A stretch of DNA of 30,413 bases from an uncultured Actinomycetes bacterium (GTDB lineage: Bacteria > Actinomycetota > Thermoleophilia > Solirubrobacterales > Solirubrobacteraceae): the NCBI GenBank assembly GCA_937888775.1, contig CALAQT010000010.1, positions 1-30,413 of the forward strand, given 5' to 3'. The position numbers and the translations under genes are program-made. A model generated the notes under the pieces. It was not told the origin of the DNA, made no database searches, and saw only the letters and a list, made by a program, of their open reading frames with translations. This document shows positions 8,179 through 16,274 of the stretch, in pieces. How positions within the stretch are numbered: the stretch's first letter is position 1; each line of letters begins with the position of its first letter.

Positions 8179-8817
8179 ATGAACCACGAAACGATGCGCG
8201 ACCTTCGCGCCACCGCGACCAGGCATACGCTGCGGGCGCTGGTCGCGGTAGCCGCGGGCGTTGCGATCGTCCTGCTCCTGCTGCTCTGCTTGCTGGCCGG
8301 CACGGGCTTGCTTTACGGGCTGCGGGGCCTGCGCTGGTTCGGCGTCGGAGCACGGATCGGGGATTCGTTGCCGCTCTTGCAGCTGGCGGGCTTCGACGGT
8401 CAGCCGCTCGCTCGCGTAGCGGCCGCCTGGCTGCCGACAGGCATGATTTTCGGCATCGCCCTGATCCGCGTCAAACCGCTTCGACGGGTCGTCATGGCAG
8501 GCATGTTGGGGTTGCTCGTGCTGCTGTTCGCGTCAGATGCGGCGTTTGCTCTGGCCCGCAACCTCCGGCTGGGTCAGGTGCTCTCAGATCGTGCCCCCGG
8601 CTTCGGCCCGTGGCTGGAGGCTCTGCTGTTCGCCGCAGGCAGCGCGCTACCCCGTCCATTCGCCGGCTTTCAACGGCGCGGCTCGGCCAGGTCCGTCACC
8701 GAGCACAACCGCTTCGACTCAGGCTTAGGAACCCGCCTGAACGCGGTGAAGCTGAGAGAGCGCGCCGCCCTGATCGCTCGCTCGATCAGATCTCAGCGCA
8801 GCGGCGTAAGCCGCTGA
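8179..8817 (+). CDS. Small multi-pass membrane protein of unknown function
   Basis: I do not recognise the family. The 212-residue product has about four hydrophobic segments: a long one near residues 18-45 (with LLLLLCLLAG), a second near 72-92, a third near 97-120 and a weaker one near 135-152. A polar, Arg-rich C-terminal tail of about 55 residues follows and is probably cytoplasmic. It starts 16 nt after the esterase-transporter stop, with GGAA about 8 nt before the ATG, so it is the third gene of the same unit and may serve the same membrane process. It contains no catalytic motif that I can identify. Confidence 0.62.
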   Translation: MNHETMRDLRATATRHTLRALVAVAAGVAIVLLLLLCLLAGTGLLYGLRGLRWFGVGARIGDSLPLLQLAGFDGQPLARVAAAWLPTGMIFGIALIRVKPLRRVVMAGMLGLLVLLFASDAAFALARNLRLGQVLSDRAPGFGPWLEALLFAAGSALPRPFAGFQRRGSARSVTEHNRFDSGLGTRLNAVKLRERAALIARSIRSQRSGVSR

Positions 8818-8819
8818 GA
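8791..8819 (+). terminator. Hairpin at the end of the lipid-modification operon
   Basis: TCTCAGCG (8791-8798) pairs perfectly with CGCTGAGA (8812-8819) across the stop codon. An alternative inner hairpin, CAGCGGC-GTAA-GCCGCTG (8799-8816), competes with it. There is no T-run, so it may act as an RNA-end or Rho-related structure rather than a classic intrinsic terminator. Confidence 0.4.
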
Positions 8820-9329
8820 CGCCAGCTAGCGAACCGCGGCCGTTGCTGTCGGAGTAGGCCACGCTGATACTCGCGATCGGCGTCGGCGAGATGCGGGCGT
8901 TCGCCTCCGGTCAGGGCCTCGCAGCCGCACGCGATGTCAATCACATGCCAGTCGCCCGCGCTCGGCGGAACGCTGCCGACGCCCGCATACCTCCCAGCAG
9001 GCTATAACAGCGGATCCGCGCCTCTTCCGCCTCTACCAAGGGCTACCAACAACGCGTGCCGACGACGACCATCGCGGCTCCGGACAGCAGGCAGAAGGTC
9101 CCGGGCGGCGTCCAGCGAGGCATCCTCGATACGCGGCTCGTTGTGCGGGTCGACTCCTGCGTCCGTGCCGCGCTTGGCTTCGCGGGTGGGTGAGGCGGGC
9201 GTGAAGTCTGGGTTTCTGACATCTCGATTGTCTATCACTGCACCGCGCTACGAGCTACGGCTGGCGACAGCTGGCACTCATATTCGACGAGGTCGGCCAT
9301 TGCTGAACCGCGGCGGTGAGGTCCAGCTC
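8820..9329. other. Gap without a supported gene
   Basis: About 510 bases between the membrane-protein operon and the broken GGDEF-EAL gene. The only reading frame of any size is a 78-codon minus-strand frame (9002-9238) with a GTG start, no convincing ribosome site and a skewed Arg/Gly-rich product. I cannot support it as a gene. No RNA gene or repeat was recognised. Confidence 0.5.
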
Positions 9330-12048
9330 CTAGGCGGCGTCGTTGAGCGTCTGGGGGTGTGGGGCGGTTGGGTGTTTCTGATACCAGGTGGTGAGCTGTT
9401 CGACGGTGAGTGGTCGTCCGATCAGGAAGCCTTGTAGGGAGTCGCAGCCGATCTCGCGTAGCGCGGTGAGTTGCTCGTCGGTCTCGACGCCCTCGGCGGT
9501 GATCGACACGCCGAGGTGATGTGCGAGTTCGGTCACCATCCGCACGAGCGAGCTGTCGCGCCCGTCGGGCAGCTGTTGGACGAAGGAGCGGTCGATTTTG
9601 ATCTCGTCGACGGTGAGGTGCTGTAGGTGGGCGAGCGAGGTGTAGCCGGTCCCGAAATCGTCGATCGCCATCCGGATGCCGAGGCTGCGCAGCCGCTGCA
9701 TCTCGAGCGCCACTGTGGGCAGGTCGGTGAGCAGCACGGTCTCGGCGAGCTCGAGGATCAGTTGAGTTGGCTTTACGCGGCTGGCGGTCAGCGCTTCGCT
9801 GACGTGGTCGGTGAGCTGGCCGGAGAGCAGGTGGCGTCCGGAGATGTTCACGGCGATGCTGAGGTCGCCAAGCCCGGAGTGGCTCCAGCGTTGCTGTTGG
9901 GCTAGCGCGCTGGCAAGGACCCAGCAGTCCAGGCGGATGATCAGGTCGCTCGCGCCCGGCGACCGGGATGAACTCGTCGGGTTGAAAGGGTCTGCTGCCG
10001 GCGCGGTTCCAGCGCACGAGCGCTTCGACGGAGCTGAGCTTGCCGCTGGCCGCGTCGATCACCGGCTGGTATTGCAGGAACAGGTCCTCGCCGCCGCGAT
10101 CGAGCGTGGCGTGCAGTGCCTGCTCCAGTTCGGCGCGGGCGATCAGCGCCTGTTGCATCGACTCGTCATAGACCTCCACGCGGGCGTGGCCGGCGCGCTT
10201 GGCTCGGTATACGGCGAGGTCGGCGCGCGCGAGCAGTTGCGAGGGTTCGTCGGCGGCTCCGTCGAGCGCGAAGGTGATGCCGACGCAGGCGCCGACGCTG
10301 ACGCGCAGATCGTCGACGTCGATCGGCTGGCTGGCCGCCGCCACGAGCCCGAGCACCGATCGCGCTCGCCTCGGCGCCGTCGCCGATGCCCTCGGCGATC
10401 ACGAGGAACTCATCGCCGCCCAGTCGCGCCAGGAAGTCGCCGCGACGCGCGGCCTGGGTCATCCGTAGCGCGATCTCCTTGAGGATCGCGTCGCCGACCG
10501 CGTGCCCATGGGTGTCGTTGGCGCGCTTGAAGTCGTCAAGGTCGATGAACAGGACCGCGAGTGGCTGGCCGCTGCGGCCCGAGCGCGCGAGCGCCTGTTC
10601 GAGGAACTCGTTCGCCGACGCTCGGTTGTGCAGCCCGGTGAGCGCGTCGTGGGTGGCCTGGTGGGCGAGGCGCTGCTGGAGGCTCTCGCGCTCCACGATC
10701 GAGCCCGAGAGCACGAGCACGGACTCGCACAGCGCCTCGCCGAGACGGCCCGGCAGCGGTTCGGCGAGGACGGGGTCCTCGAAGGAGCATTCGGCCAGCG
10801 CGCGGGCCTTCTGTTCCATCAGGCGCAGGTTGCAGACGAGGTCGTTAAACGTCTCCGAGACGACGGCCGTCTCCTTCGGGCCGCTCGCGGGCAGGCAAGG
10901 AAGCTCGAGATCTCCGCTGCTGACCGCGCGCGTGATCTTCCAAGCGCCGCAACGGACGCGTGATCGACCGGGCGAGCAACAGCGCGACGGCGATCGTCAA
11001 AGCGACGGCGATCAGCGTCTCGATCAGCAGCGTGCGCAGCGCGTCCGCGCTGGACTCGCGAAGGCTGGCCGCGCTGTCGTGCACGCCGAGCTCGGCCTTC
11101 GCGACCAGGCCGTAGAGCTGCTGTACGCCGCTCATCCCCGAGCGAAACACGTCTGCCAGCGGCAGCAGGCGCGCCAAGCCGGGTGACAGCGCGCCGGCCG
11201 GTATCGACGATGCGACGGCGCTGGCCGGGGCCGCCGCGCCCGCGGCGGCAGCCGCCACCGCCGACTCGAACTGCTGCCAAGCCCGATCGCGCTGCAGCGC
11301 CGCGAACGCAGCACGCGCCGGTCCGACGGCGCTGCGCAAACGAGAGCTGGCTTGGTCAAAGAGCGCGATCTGCGCGCCGAGAGAGCTCAGCGCGCTCGCG
11401 CGCTGAGCTCCGGCGGAGAGATACACATCGCTCAGCTCGGAGGGCTCCGAGCCGCCGGCGGCGAGCGCGTCGTTGGCATCGCTGAGCGTGCCCAGAGCGC
11501 GGTTGAGGTCTGCTGCCTGGCTGAGGTTACCTGCGCGTTGCTGCAGCACAGACAGCCGCGCCGCAAACGCGTTCAACAGCACGCTGGAGAGCCCGTTGAA
11601 GGCGAGGTCCGCCGGTGTCGCGGTGATCTGGCCCTTGTCGATCTGGCGACGCAAGACGTCCAGATCGCTCGTAAAGCCCGTCGGGACCGCGCGTCCGAGC
11701 AGCTGCAGCTGCGCGTCCACGGCGGCCCGTGCGCCGCTCTCAGACACGGTCGAGAATCCGTGCATGCTCGCGATGTTGGGGATGTCAAAGCCCAGCTGGC
11801 GCGCGCGCAGTGACGCCTCGACCGGGAAGCGCTCCTGATCGAGCAAGCTGCGCAGCGTCACCAGGCCGTTGAGCGTCACAATCTCGCTGGCGACCGAGTT
11901 CGCGTGCCGCGCGGCGCCATAGCGCTCGCTCAACAGCGCCCCCGCGGCAATCTGCCAGGATCGTGATCGGCAGCAGCACCGCGACGAGCAGCCGCCCGGC
12001 GACGCCCGGCCGACCCGCCCAGCGCCCTCGCAGCGGGTGACGGGACAC
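9330..12048 (-). pseudogene. Membrane GGDEF-EAL cyclic-di-GMP protein broken by four frameshifts
   Basis: Read across frames, the gene encodes about 900 residues. In order: a signal anchor (GRLLVAVLLPITIL), a largely helical extracytoplasmic sensor possibly of the nitrate-sensing (NIT) type, a second membrane segment, HAMP, GGDEF (intact RLGGDEF) and EAL. The EAL part keeps EALVRW, NISGRHLL, LELAET, IDDFGTGYTS, IKIDRSFV, EGVET and QGFLIGRPL, so both catalytic signatures survive. Frame changes occur near 11955, 10939, 10357 and 9956. Each is explained by one extra G on the coding strand beside or within a short G run. GTG at 12048 is the best start in the corrected frame. It would make and/or degrade cyclic di-GMP in response to an external signal. 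As written it cannot give one protein; sequencing indels are a serious alternative to true decay. Confidence 0.8.
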
Positions 12049-12252
12049 GTTGGGGGGCGCCCGTCGCCGCGCTCCGCTTCGCGTACTGACCCGCCCGCGG
12101 TCACGCGCGCGTCATCGTTCACGGCGTCTGGTTGACCTGTATGCGCCATTCCGCTGGTAATCGGAACGTCAGGCGTCGCCTGTGCCCCAGTTTCAAACGG
12201 AATCAACGAATAGATGAGTTGTGCCACGGGTTTAGGTGCTGTAGCAGGCGAT

Positions 12253-12528
12253 CTAGCGGGTGGGACGCCGGTCAGCCACTTCGCCGCGTGCCGTCAGCAT
12301 CAGGATCGGCGTTCGTACACCATCGGCGTGCAGTCGCCTGCACGCCTCCAGCCCGTCGATGCCGGGCAGCATCACATCAAGCACGATCACGTCGTACTCG
12401 GAGGAGCCGGCCATCCAGAGCGCATCCTCCCCCCTGATCGCCACGTCGGCGAGCAGTCCCTCCTCCCGCAGGCCGCGACGGATCAGGCTCGCGAGCTTCA
12501 GCTCATCCTCGACGATCAGGATTCGCAT
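12253..12528 (-). pseudogene. Response regulator truncated within its receiver domain
   Basis: The product starts MRILIVEDELKLASLI and carries the phospho-acceptor D51 (VIVLDVMLPGIDG) and switch T79 (LMLTARGEVADR). It then runs into an unrelated RPTR and a stop. The conserved lysine, the rest of the receiver and the whole DNA-binding domain are missing, and no matching kinase follows. The ATG at 12528 has GGTGAG upstream; an ATG at 12537 is also possible. It lies about 100 bp downstream of the small exported protein on the same strand, so the pair was probably an operon. The break near 12257 abuts the region of the GGDEF-EAL gene and looks like a deletion or recombination junction. Confidence 0.8.
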
Positions 12529-12628
12529 GCTCACCATCTATCAGGTCGCCCGTTTGAGCAGATCAACGACGCGACGCGCGGCGGCTCATCAGAGCCGCCG
12601 CGCAAACCGCTTGCGAGCTACGAGTTCG

Positions 12629-12886
12629 TTACCGGTCAGTCTTGCGGTCGACGCTGGCTTTGTCGACGCTGCTCTTGTCCACACCCGAGGTCTTGTCGAC
12701 CTTCGTGTCACGACTCGTACCGTCCTTCGTGCCTGCCTTGTCAGCGCTCGTGGGATCGGTCTTGACAACCTTTGCGGAAGCCGGGTGCGAGGCGGCCAGC
12801 GCGACGGCCGGTGCTGCGACTGCGCCGATCCCAAGTCCGGCGATAGCTGCAAACGCTGCGAGCTGCTTGTTCCTGAGTTTGATCAT
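12629..12886 (-). CDS. Small exported Asp/Lys/Ser-rich protein
   Basis: An 85-residue product starting MIKLRNKQLAAFAAIAG, with a clear signal peptide (basic n-region, Ala-rich core, likely cleavage around residues 30-36 near ALAASHPASA). The mature part is short, charged and repetitive, with VDKTS, VDKSS, VDKAS and VDRKT spaced a few residues apart. It has no cysteines or recognised domain. AAGGAGAA sits 6 nt before the ATG. The upstream paired CTCAT repeats suggest tight control by an OmpR-type regulator, and the truncated regulator downstream is the likely former partner. It may be a periplasmic or cell-wall accessory of a two-component system; that is inference. Confidence 0.72.
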   Translation of the reverse strand: MIKLRNKQLAAFAAIAGLGIGAVAAPAVALAASHPASAKVVKTDPTSADKAGTKDGTSRDTKVDKTSGVDKSSVDKASVDRKTDR

Positions 12887-12929
12887 CGTGTTCTCCTTCG
12901 TTTGAGTGGTTGGCAGATCAGGTGAAACG

Positions 12930-12990
12930 AAGGTAATCCCCGCGGATGAGATGACCGTGAGAACGCCGCCCTGGATGAGAACAGGATGAG
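12930..12990 (-). promoter_or_regulatory. Paired CTCAT/CTCAC repeats and -10 of the small exported gene
   Basis: On the minus strand CTCAT begins at 12990 and 12979, and CTCAC/CTCAT at 12961 and 12950. Each pair is spaced 11 bp. A -10-like TACCTT (12935-12930) starts 15 bp after the last repeat, the same geometry as the regulator promoter near 1.85 kb. Expected transcription start is near 12923. The rest of 12991-13247 contains no gene that I can support. Confidence 0.6.
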
Positions 12991-13247
12991 GGCGACCGTT
13001 GCTCAGTCTTTGGCTCGTGAGACTCGGACAGCTCTCGTGAGCCTCCAGCTCCGCGGGTTTGGCCCGCGTTGAGCGACCTGCGGTTCGTGAGAGCACCATC
13101 ACGCTGGGATCGCCCCTGGGTTCAGGGGCATGACCCACGGTCTTGTTCAAAACTCGATCGTATGATGCGAATAGCGCTTATCACACCGATCGGTCCGCTT
13201 GCGCTTAATCGGTCGTCTCGTCTTTGTCTTGAGAGTGCTGATTCACA

Positions 13248-13580
13248 TCAGCCGAGAGCCAGGGAGAGCAGCCACGCGAGGCCGGTGAGCTGCATGAACC
13301 GGTCCCCAAACAGGATCTCCTCGGGCGCCGCTCCTTGACCGTCAGAGACGAGCAAGAGGTAGCGCAGCACCCCGAACGTGAAGGGAACGATGGTCATCTC
13401 GCGCGAGCCGACGGCGCCGGGACGCGCCGCCTCGAATGCCCACAGGCAGTACGCGGCCACCGCAACCGCGAGCGCCGCCGTGATGACCATACGCAGGAAG
13501 TCGGCGTTGTAGTCGGCGAGCGCGGCGCGTGAGGCGCGAGACGCTGGATCTAGGAAGTCCGACGACGAAGCGCATCCGTA
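13248..13580 (-). pseudogene. C-terminal fragment of a UbiA-type decaprenyl-phosphate phosphoribosyltransferase
   Basis: Only the last 100 or so residues are present. They include SRASRAALADYNADFLR, then membrane segments with YCLWAFEAA, IVPFTFGVLRYLLLV, GAAPEEILFGDR and LTGLAWLLSLALG. This is the C-terminal end typical of the UbiA-superfamily enzyme that attaches phosphoribose to decaprenyl phosphate for arabinan precursors. The N-terminal half with both Asp-rich metal motifs is absent. The minus frame stays open upstream to 13790, but that part overlaps the start of the divergent secreted-protein gene and shows no homology that I recognise. It is a 5'-truncated remnant, not a working enzyme. 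Confidence 0.75.
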
Positions 13581-13686
13581 GGACGCACGATGGTCGCCCG
13601 TAGGGAGCGCCGATGGCACCCCGGCAGGTGGCATCCTCAAACGGAACTCGATATCGAGTCTCGTGATCGTGATGAAGGAGGGTCCG

Positions 13687-14577
13687 ATGAAGCCGTTAGT
13701 CCGACCGCTCGTCCTGGCTTGGATAGGGTGTTGCCTGCTCGCCGCAGGCGCGTCCGCGAGCACGGCTGCCGAGACGTGGACGACGACCAAGGCGCTGCCG
13801 GGGGTTCCGTGCTCGGTGACGGCCAGGTTGGCCGTGGGCTACGGAGCGGGCAGCATCACCTACGGGGGCGGCGTCAGTTGTGCCGGTGCCGTCGGGCAGA
13901 AGACGCTCGATGTGGTTCCCCAAGTGTTCCGGATCGTCAACGGCCACCGTCTGTGGTTCAACCTCAGCCTGGTCGGACGCTACCAGGGGCCGACGCCGAT
14001 CAATCCGCTGCGCCTGAGCGCGAGTACGCGGGCCGTGCAAGGCCACATCTACCGGCTCCTCGTCTACGCACGCGTGACGCTCGCCAACGGCCACGCCTCG
14101 TCGCTGACGGCCTGCGCAGGTTGCGCCGGCGCGCCTGAGTCCTCATCGCCGTCGACCCTGTCGATCCGCCCGCAGGGCAACAACCCGGTCGAGCCGGATA
14201 CGACCAAGCAGATGCGTGGCACCCCGTGCTTCGTCTATCAGGGCGGGTTGGACTTCACGGGTGTCAACGGCACCTACGTGGTCAACTACAACGGCTACGC
14301 CGCCTGCCGCGGTCAGCAGCTCCCCGCTCACCCGAGCCTGACGCTCTGCGTGCAGGTCAGTGGCCGCGTCAACGGCAAGAGCGTCTGGTTCACGGTCAAC
14401 GGCTCGTGCATGTCCGCCGCATCGGGGACGAGCGACACCGTCGTGCTGAGCACGGCCCGTACCGCCTTCATCGGACACGGGTACCGGATCATGGCGTCGG
14501 CAACGGTCCACTATCCGAGCGCCAGCGGCACGATCACCAGTTCCGCCACCGCATACAGCTCCTCTGCGGGTCCGTGA
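13687..14577 (+). CDS. Secreted protein made of two homologous cysteine-containing repeats
   Basis: I do not recognise a named family. The 296-residue product begins with a signal peptide (residues 1 to about 29, cleavage near ASASTAAE). Two tandem repeats of about 110-125 residues follow. Each opens with PC after a short Gly stretch (GVPCSV; GTPCFV), has a second Cys near a Tyr/Gly strand (GGGVSCAG; YAACRG), then an NG motif before a Trp-Phe or Trp-containing strand (NGHRLWFNL; NGKSVWFTVNG), then GHIYR/GHGYR and a closing SS-rich strand. This suggests a beta-sandwich stabilised by disulfides. ATG at 13687 has AAGGAGGG just upstream. It is transcribed away from the UbiA remnant and appears to stand alone. 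Confidence 0.7.
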   Translation: MKPLVRPLVLAWIGCCLLAAGASASTAAETWTTTKALPGVPCSVTARLAVGYGAGSITYGGGVSCAGAVGQKTLDVVPQVFRIVNGHRLWFNLSLVGRYQGPTPINPLRLSASTRAVQGHIYRLLVYARVTLANGHASSLTACAGCAGAPESSSPSTLSIRPQGNNPVEPDTTKQMRGTPCFVYQGGLDFTGVNGTYVVNYNGYAACRGQQLPAHPSLTLCVQVSGRVNGKSVWFTVNGSCMSAASGTSDTVVLSTARTAFIGHGYRIMASATVHYPSASGTITSSATAYSSSAGP

Positions 14578-14655
14578 CAGGAGGCCATCTGGGGACAGAT
14601 TCAGAACACGCTGCGGATACGAGTGGGTCGCGCTGAGAGCCGGGGCCCTTCTCAG

Positions 14656-15266
14656 TTACCCGTTGTCGTCGCCTTCGGCCGCGCGCCGTGCGGAGTCAAG
14701 CGGGGCGCCGACCAGGATGTGCGCTTCTGAGCCAACGCCGAAGGTCCAGTAGCGGCGGAACCAGCGGCGCGCGTGCTCGTCGGTGGTAGCTGTCCGCATC
14801 AGCCCGGACAGCAGCGTCCTGTTCGCACCGACCTCGCGCACGGACAGGTCGTACACCGTCTTCGCGAACCCGGGCTCGTCGAAGTCGCGGAATTCATCCG
14901 CGCTCGTGATCCGCGCGAACTCGATCACGGGCCGCCAGAACTTGCCGACGAGCCCCAGCGCGATCTCGTGGCCCGCGCGTTCGCCGAGCAGGATCCAGCC
15001 GCCCTCGTACATCGAGATCCTGAAGCCGCATCGGCTCTGGCGGCTTCGCTGGCCGCTCGCCGTGGAGCAGATGGCCGATGATCTCAGGGCAGCATCCGAA
15101 GCGCGCCGAGCATCCCGACCATCGGCGCCTCGCGCCCCAGCTTCAGCAGGTCGACATCGAGCAGAGCTCGCCAGGCGGCCTCGCGATCGGCGTCGGCGAC
15201 GGTCGCGACGGCATCGGAGACGTTGTAGAGGGGCAGGAACTCGTCGGCGAGTTCGAAGTCGGCCAT
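14656..15266 (-). pseudogene. SRPBCC-like protein broken by two frameshifts
   Basis: The corrected product runs from MADFELADEFLPLYNVSDAV through LGALRMLPEIIGHLLHGERP to GGWILLGERAGHEIALGLVG, KFWRPVIEF and RYWTFGVGSEAHILVGAPLD, about 200 residues. It is a clear paralogue of the gene at 21176-21856 along its whole length. That paralogue shows where the frame must change: near 15088 (one extra base in a GGG run on the plus strand) and near 15013. The family looks like a START/polyketide-cyclase-type helix-grip fold that may bind a hydrophobic ligand; no substrate can be named. ATG at 15266 is divergent from the plus-strand gene at 15297, only 30 bp away. Sequencing indels are an alternative to decay. 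Confidence 0.7.
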
Positions 15267-15283
15267 CTTGCTGGACGACAGCG

Positions 15284-15299
15284 TACGCTGCCGGGCATG
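15284..15299 (+). promoter_or_regulatory. Leaderless-type -10 of the gene at 15297
   Basis: TACGCT (15284-15289) ends 7 nt before the ATG at 15297, the spacing expected when transcription starts at the start codon. No convincing -35 or ribosome site is seen. Confidence 0.4.
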
Positions 15300-15710
15300 G
15301 CCGGGGTTGACTTGTACTGGTTGCCGCTCGGCGCGGGCGGGCACTTCGTCAGGCTCAACGGACGCGTCTACGAGGCGCTGGCCGCGCGGTTGCAGCGGCG
15401 GCCGGCGCGCGACCTCTACCACTCCGCGCTCCAAGTCGAACTCCCGGAGGGAACGTTCGTGATTGAGCAGGCGCCGGTCCACGACTGGAGCGGAAAGGAG
15501 CGCCGTGTCGTCGCCGAAGGCGCCGTCGGCGCTCGCTGGGCGGGCCGATTTCGCATCTTCCGCTACGAGATCAGGCTCTGGCGCGGTGGCCACATACCGG
15601 ACGTCGCCGAGGCCGTCGACAGTCCCAGGCGCCTCAGCGATCAGGAACAGTTCGCTCGGCACTGGCTCGAAGTGGTACCGCGGGTGCCAACCCCGGTGTG
15701 GGGGCCGTGA
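15297..15710 (+). CDS. Conserved uncharacterised actinobacterial protein, C-terminally shortened
   Basis: The product begins MAGVDLYWLPLGAGGHFVR and carries DLYHSALQVELPEGTFVIEQ, VAEGAVGARWAGRFRIFRYE and EAVDSPRRLS. To my knowledge these belong to a conserved actinobacterial family of unknown function. It stops at VPTPVWGP. A GGGGG run at 15700-15704 precedes the stop, and removing one G gives the expected VWGRDELGT. The sequence after GT no longer follows the family, whose members continue further, so the C-terminus appears lost. Conserved His and Glu residues (YHSA, VIEQAPVHD) hint at a hydrolase-like fold, but that is a guess. It starts 30 bp from the divergent SRPBCC gene. At 137 residues it may or may not be functional. 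Confidence 0.6.
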   Translation: MAGVDLYWLPLGAGGHFVRLNGRVYEALAARLQRRPARDLYHSALQVELPEGTFVIEQAPVHDWSGKERRVVAEGAVGARWAGRFRIFRYEIRLWRGGHIPDVAEAVDSPRRLSDQEQFARHWLEVVPRVPTPVWGP

Positions 15711-15809
15711 TGAGCTCGGCACTGATCCGTCGGTCCTGTTCTCTCGGATGCCGGCCACGGCATCGCGCGGCAGAATCACCTTGCGAGCGAGAACGAGCGC
15801 GAGGTCGCC

Positions 15810-16274
15810 ATGGCGCTAGTGGAAGGCGAGATCATCATTCAGCGACCCGCCGAGGAGGTGTTCGACTTCGTCGCGGACGAGCGCAATGAGCCTCGTTACA
15901 ACCCGCGGATGGTTGTTGGCGAGCTGATCTCTCGTGAGCCGATCGGCTTGGGGACTAGGTTCCGCGCCGAGCTCGAGACTGGGCGGCGGACGATGCCGAT
16001 GACGATCGAGTTCACAGGGTTCGATCGACCTCGGCGGCTAGCTTCCGCAACTCAATCGTCGATCATGGACACCGTGGGCGCCATCGTCTTCGAACCGGCC
16101 CAGGGCACGCGGATGCGATGGTCGTGGGACGTGCAGCCTCGCGGGCTTCTCAGGCTGATGCCTGCGGTCGTGGGAGCGCTCGGTCGCCGGCAGGAGCGAC
16201 GCATCTGGGGGAACCTCAAGCGCGTGCTCGAGTCCGAGCCACGGCCTGGGTCGGAACCGGAATCAGTCCGATGA
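15810..16274 (+). CDS. SRPBCC family protein
   Basis: A 154-residue polyketide-cyclase/START-type protein that probably binds a small hydrophobic molecule. It starts MALVEGEIIIQRPAEEVFDFVADE, the classic first strand and helix of the family. The ERNEPRYNPRM loop, strands with TRFRAELETG and MTIEFTGFDRPRRLAS, and a C-terminal helix around RRQERRIWGNLKRVLE follow. The length is normal and no frame break is seen. GAGG lies 5 nt before the ATG. The stop overlaps the flavodoxin start (ATGA), so the two are translationally coupled. The ligand is unknown, and pairing with a flavodoxin recurs in the 21.8-23.4 kb operon. Confidence 0.8.
   Translation: MALVEGEIIIQRPAEEVFDFVADERNEPRYNPRMVVGELISREPIGLGTRFRAELETGRRTMPMTIEFTGFDRPRRLASATQSSIMDTVGAIVFEPAQGTRMRWSWDVQPRGLLRLMPAVVGALGRRQERRIWGNLKRVLESEPRPGSEPESVR

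Noticed and set aside
9002..9238. Minus-strand frame of 78 codons after the GGDEF-EAL gene
   Set aside because: GTG start without a ribosome site, skewed composition and no family resemblance.
12049..12227. N-terminal extension of the GGDEF-EAL gene starting MAQLIYSLIP
   Set aside because: It is in the frame used only after the shift at 11955. The real membrane anchor (GRLLVAVLLPITIL) lies in another frame starting near 12048.
13581..13790. Minus-strand N-terminal extension of the UbiA fragment
   Set aside because: The sequence has no UbiA features and overlaps the ribosome site and signal peptide of the divergent secreted protein.
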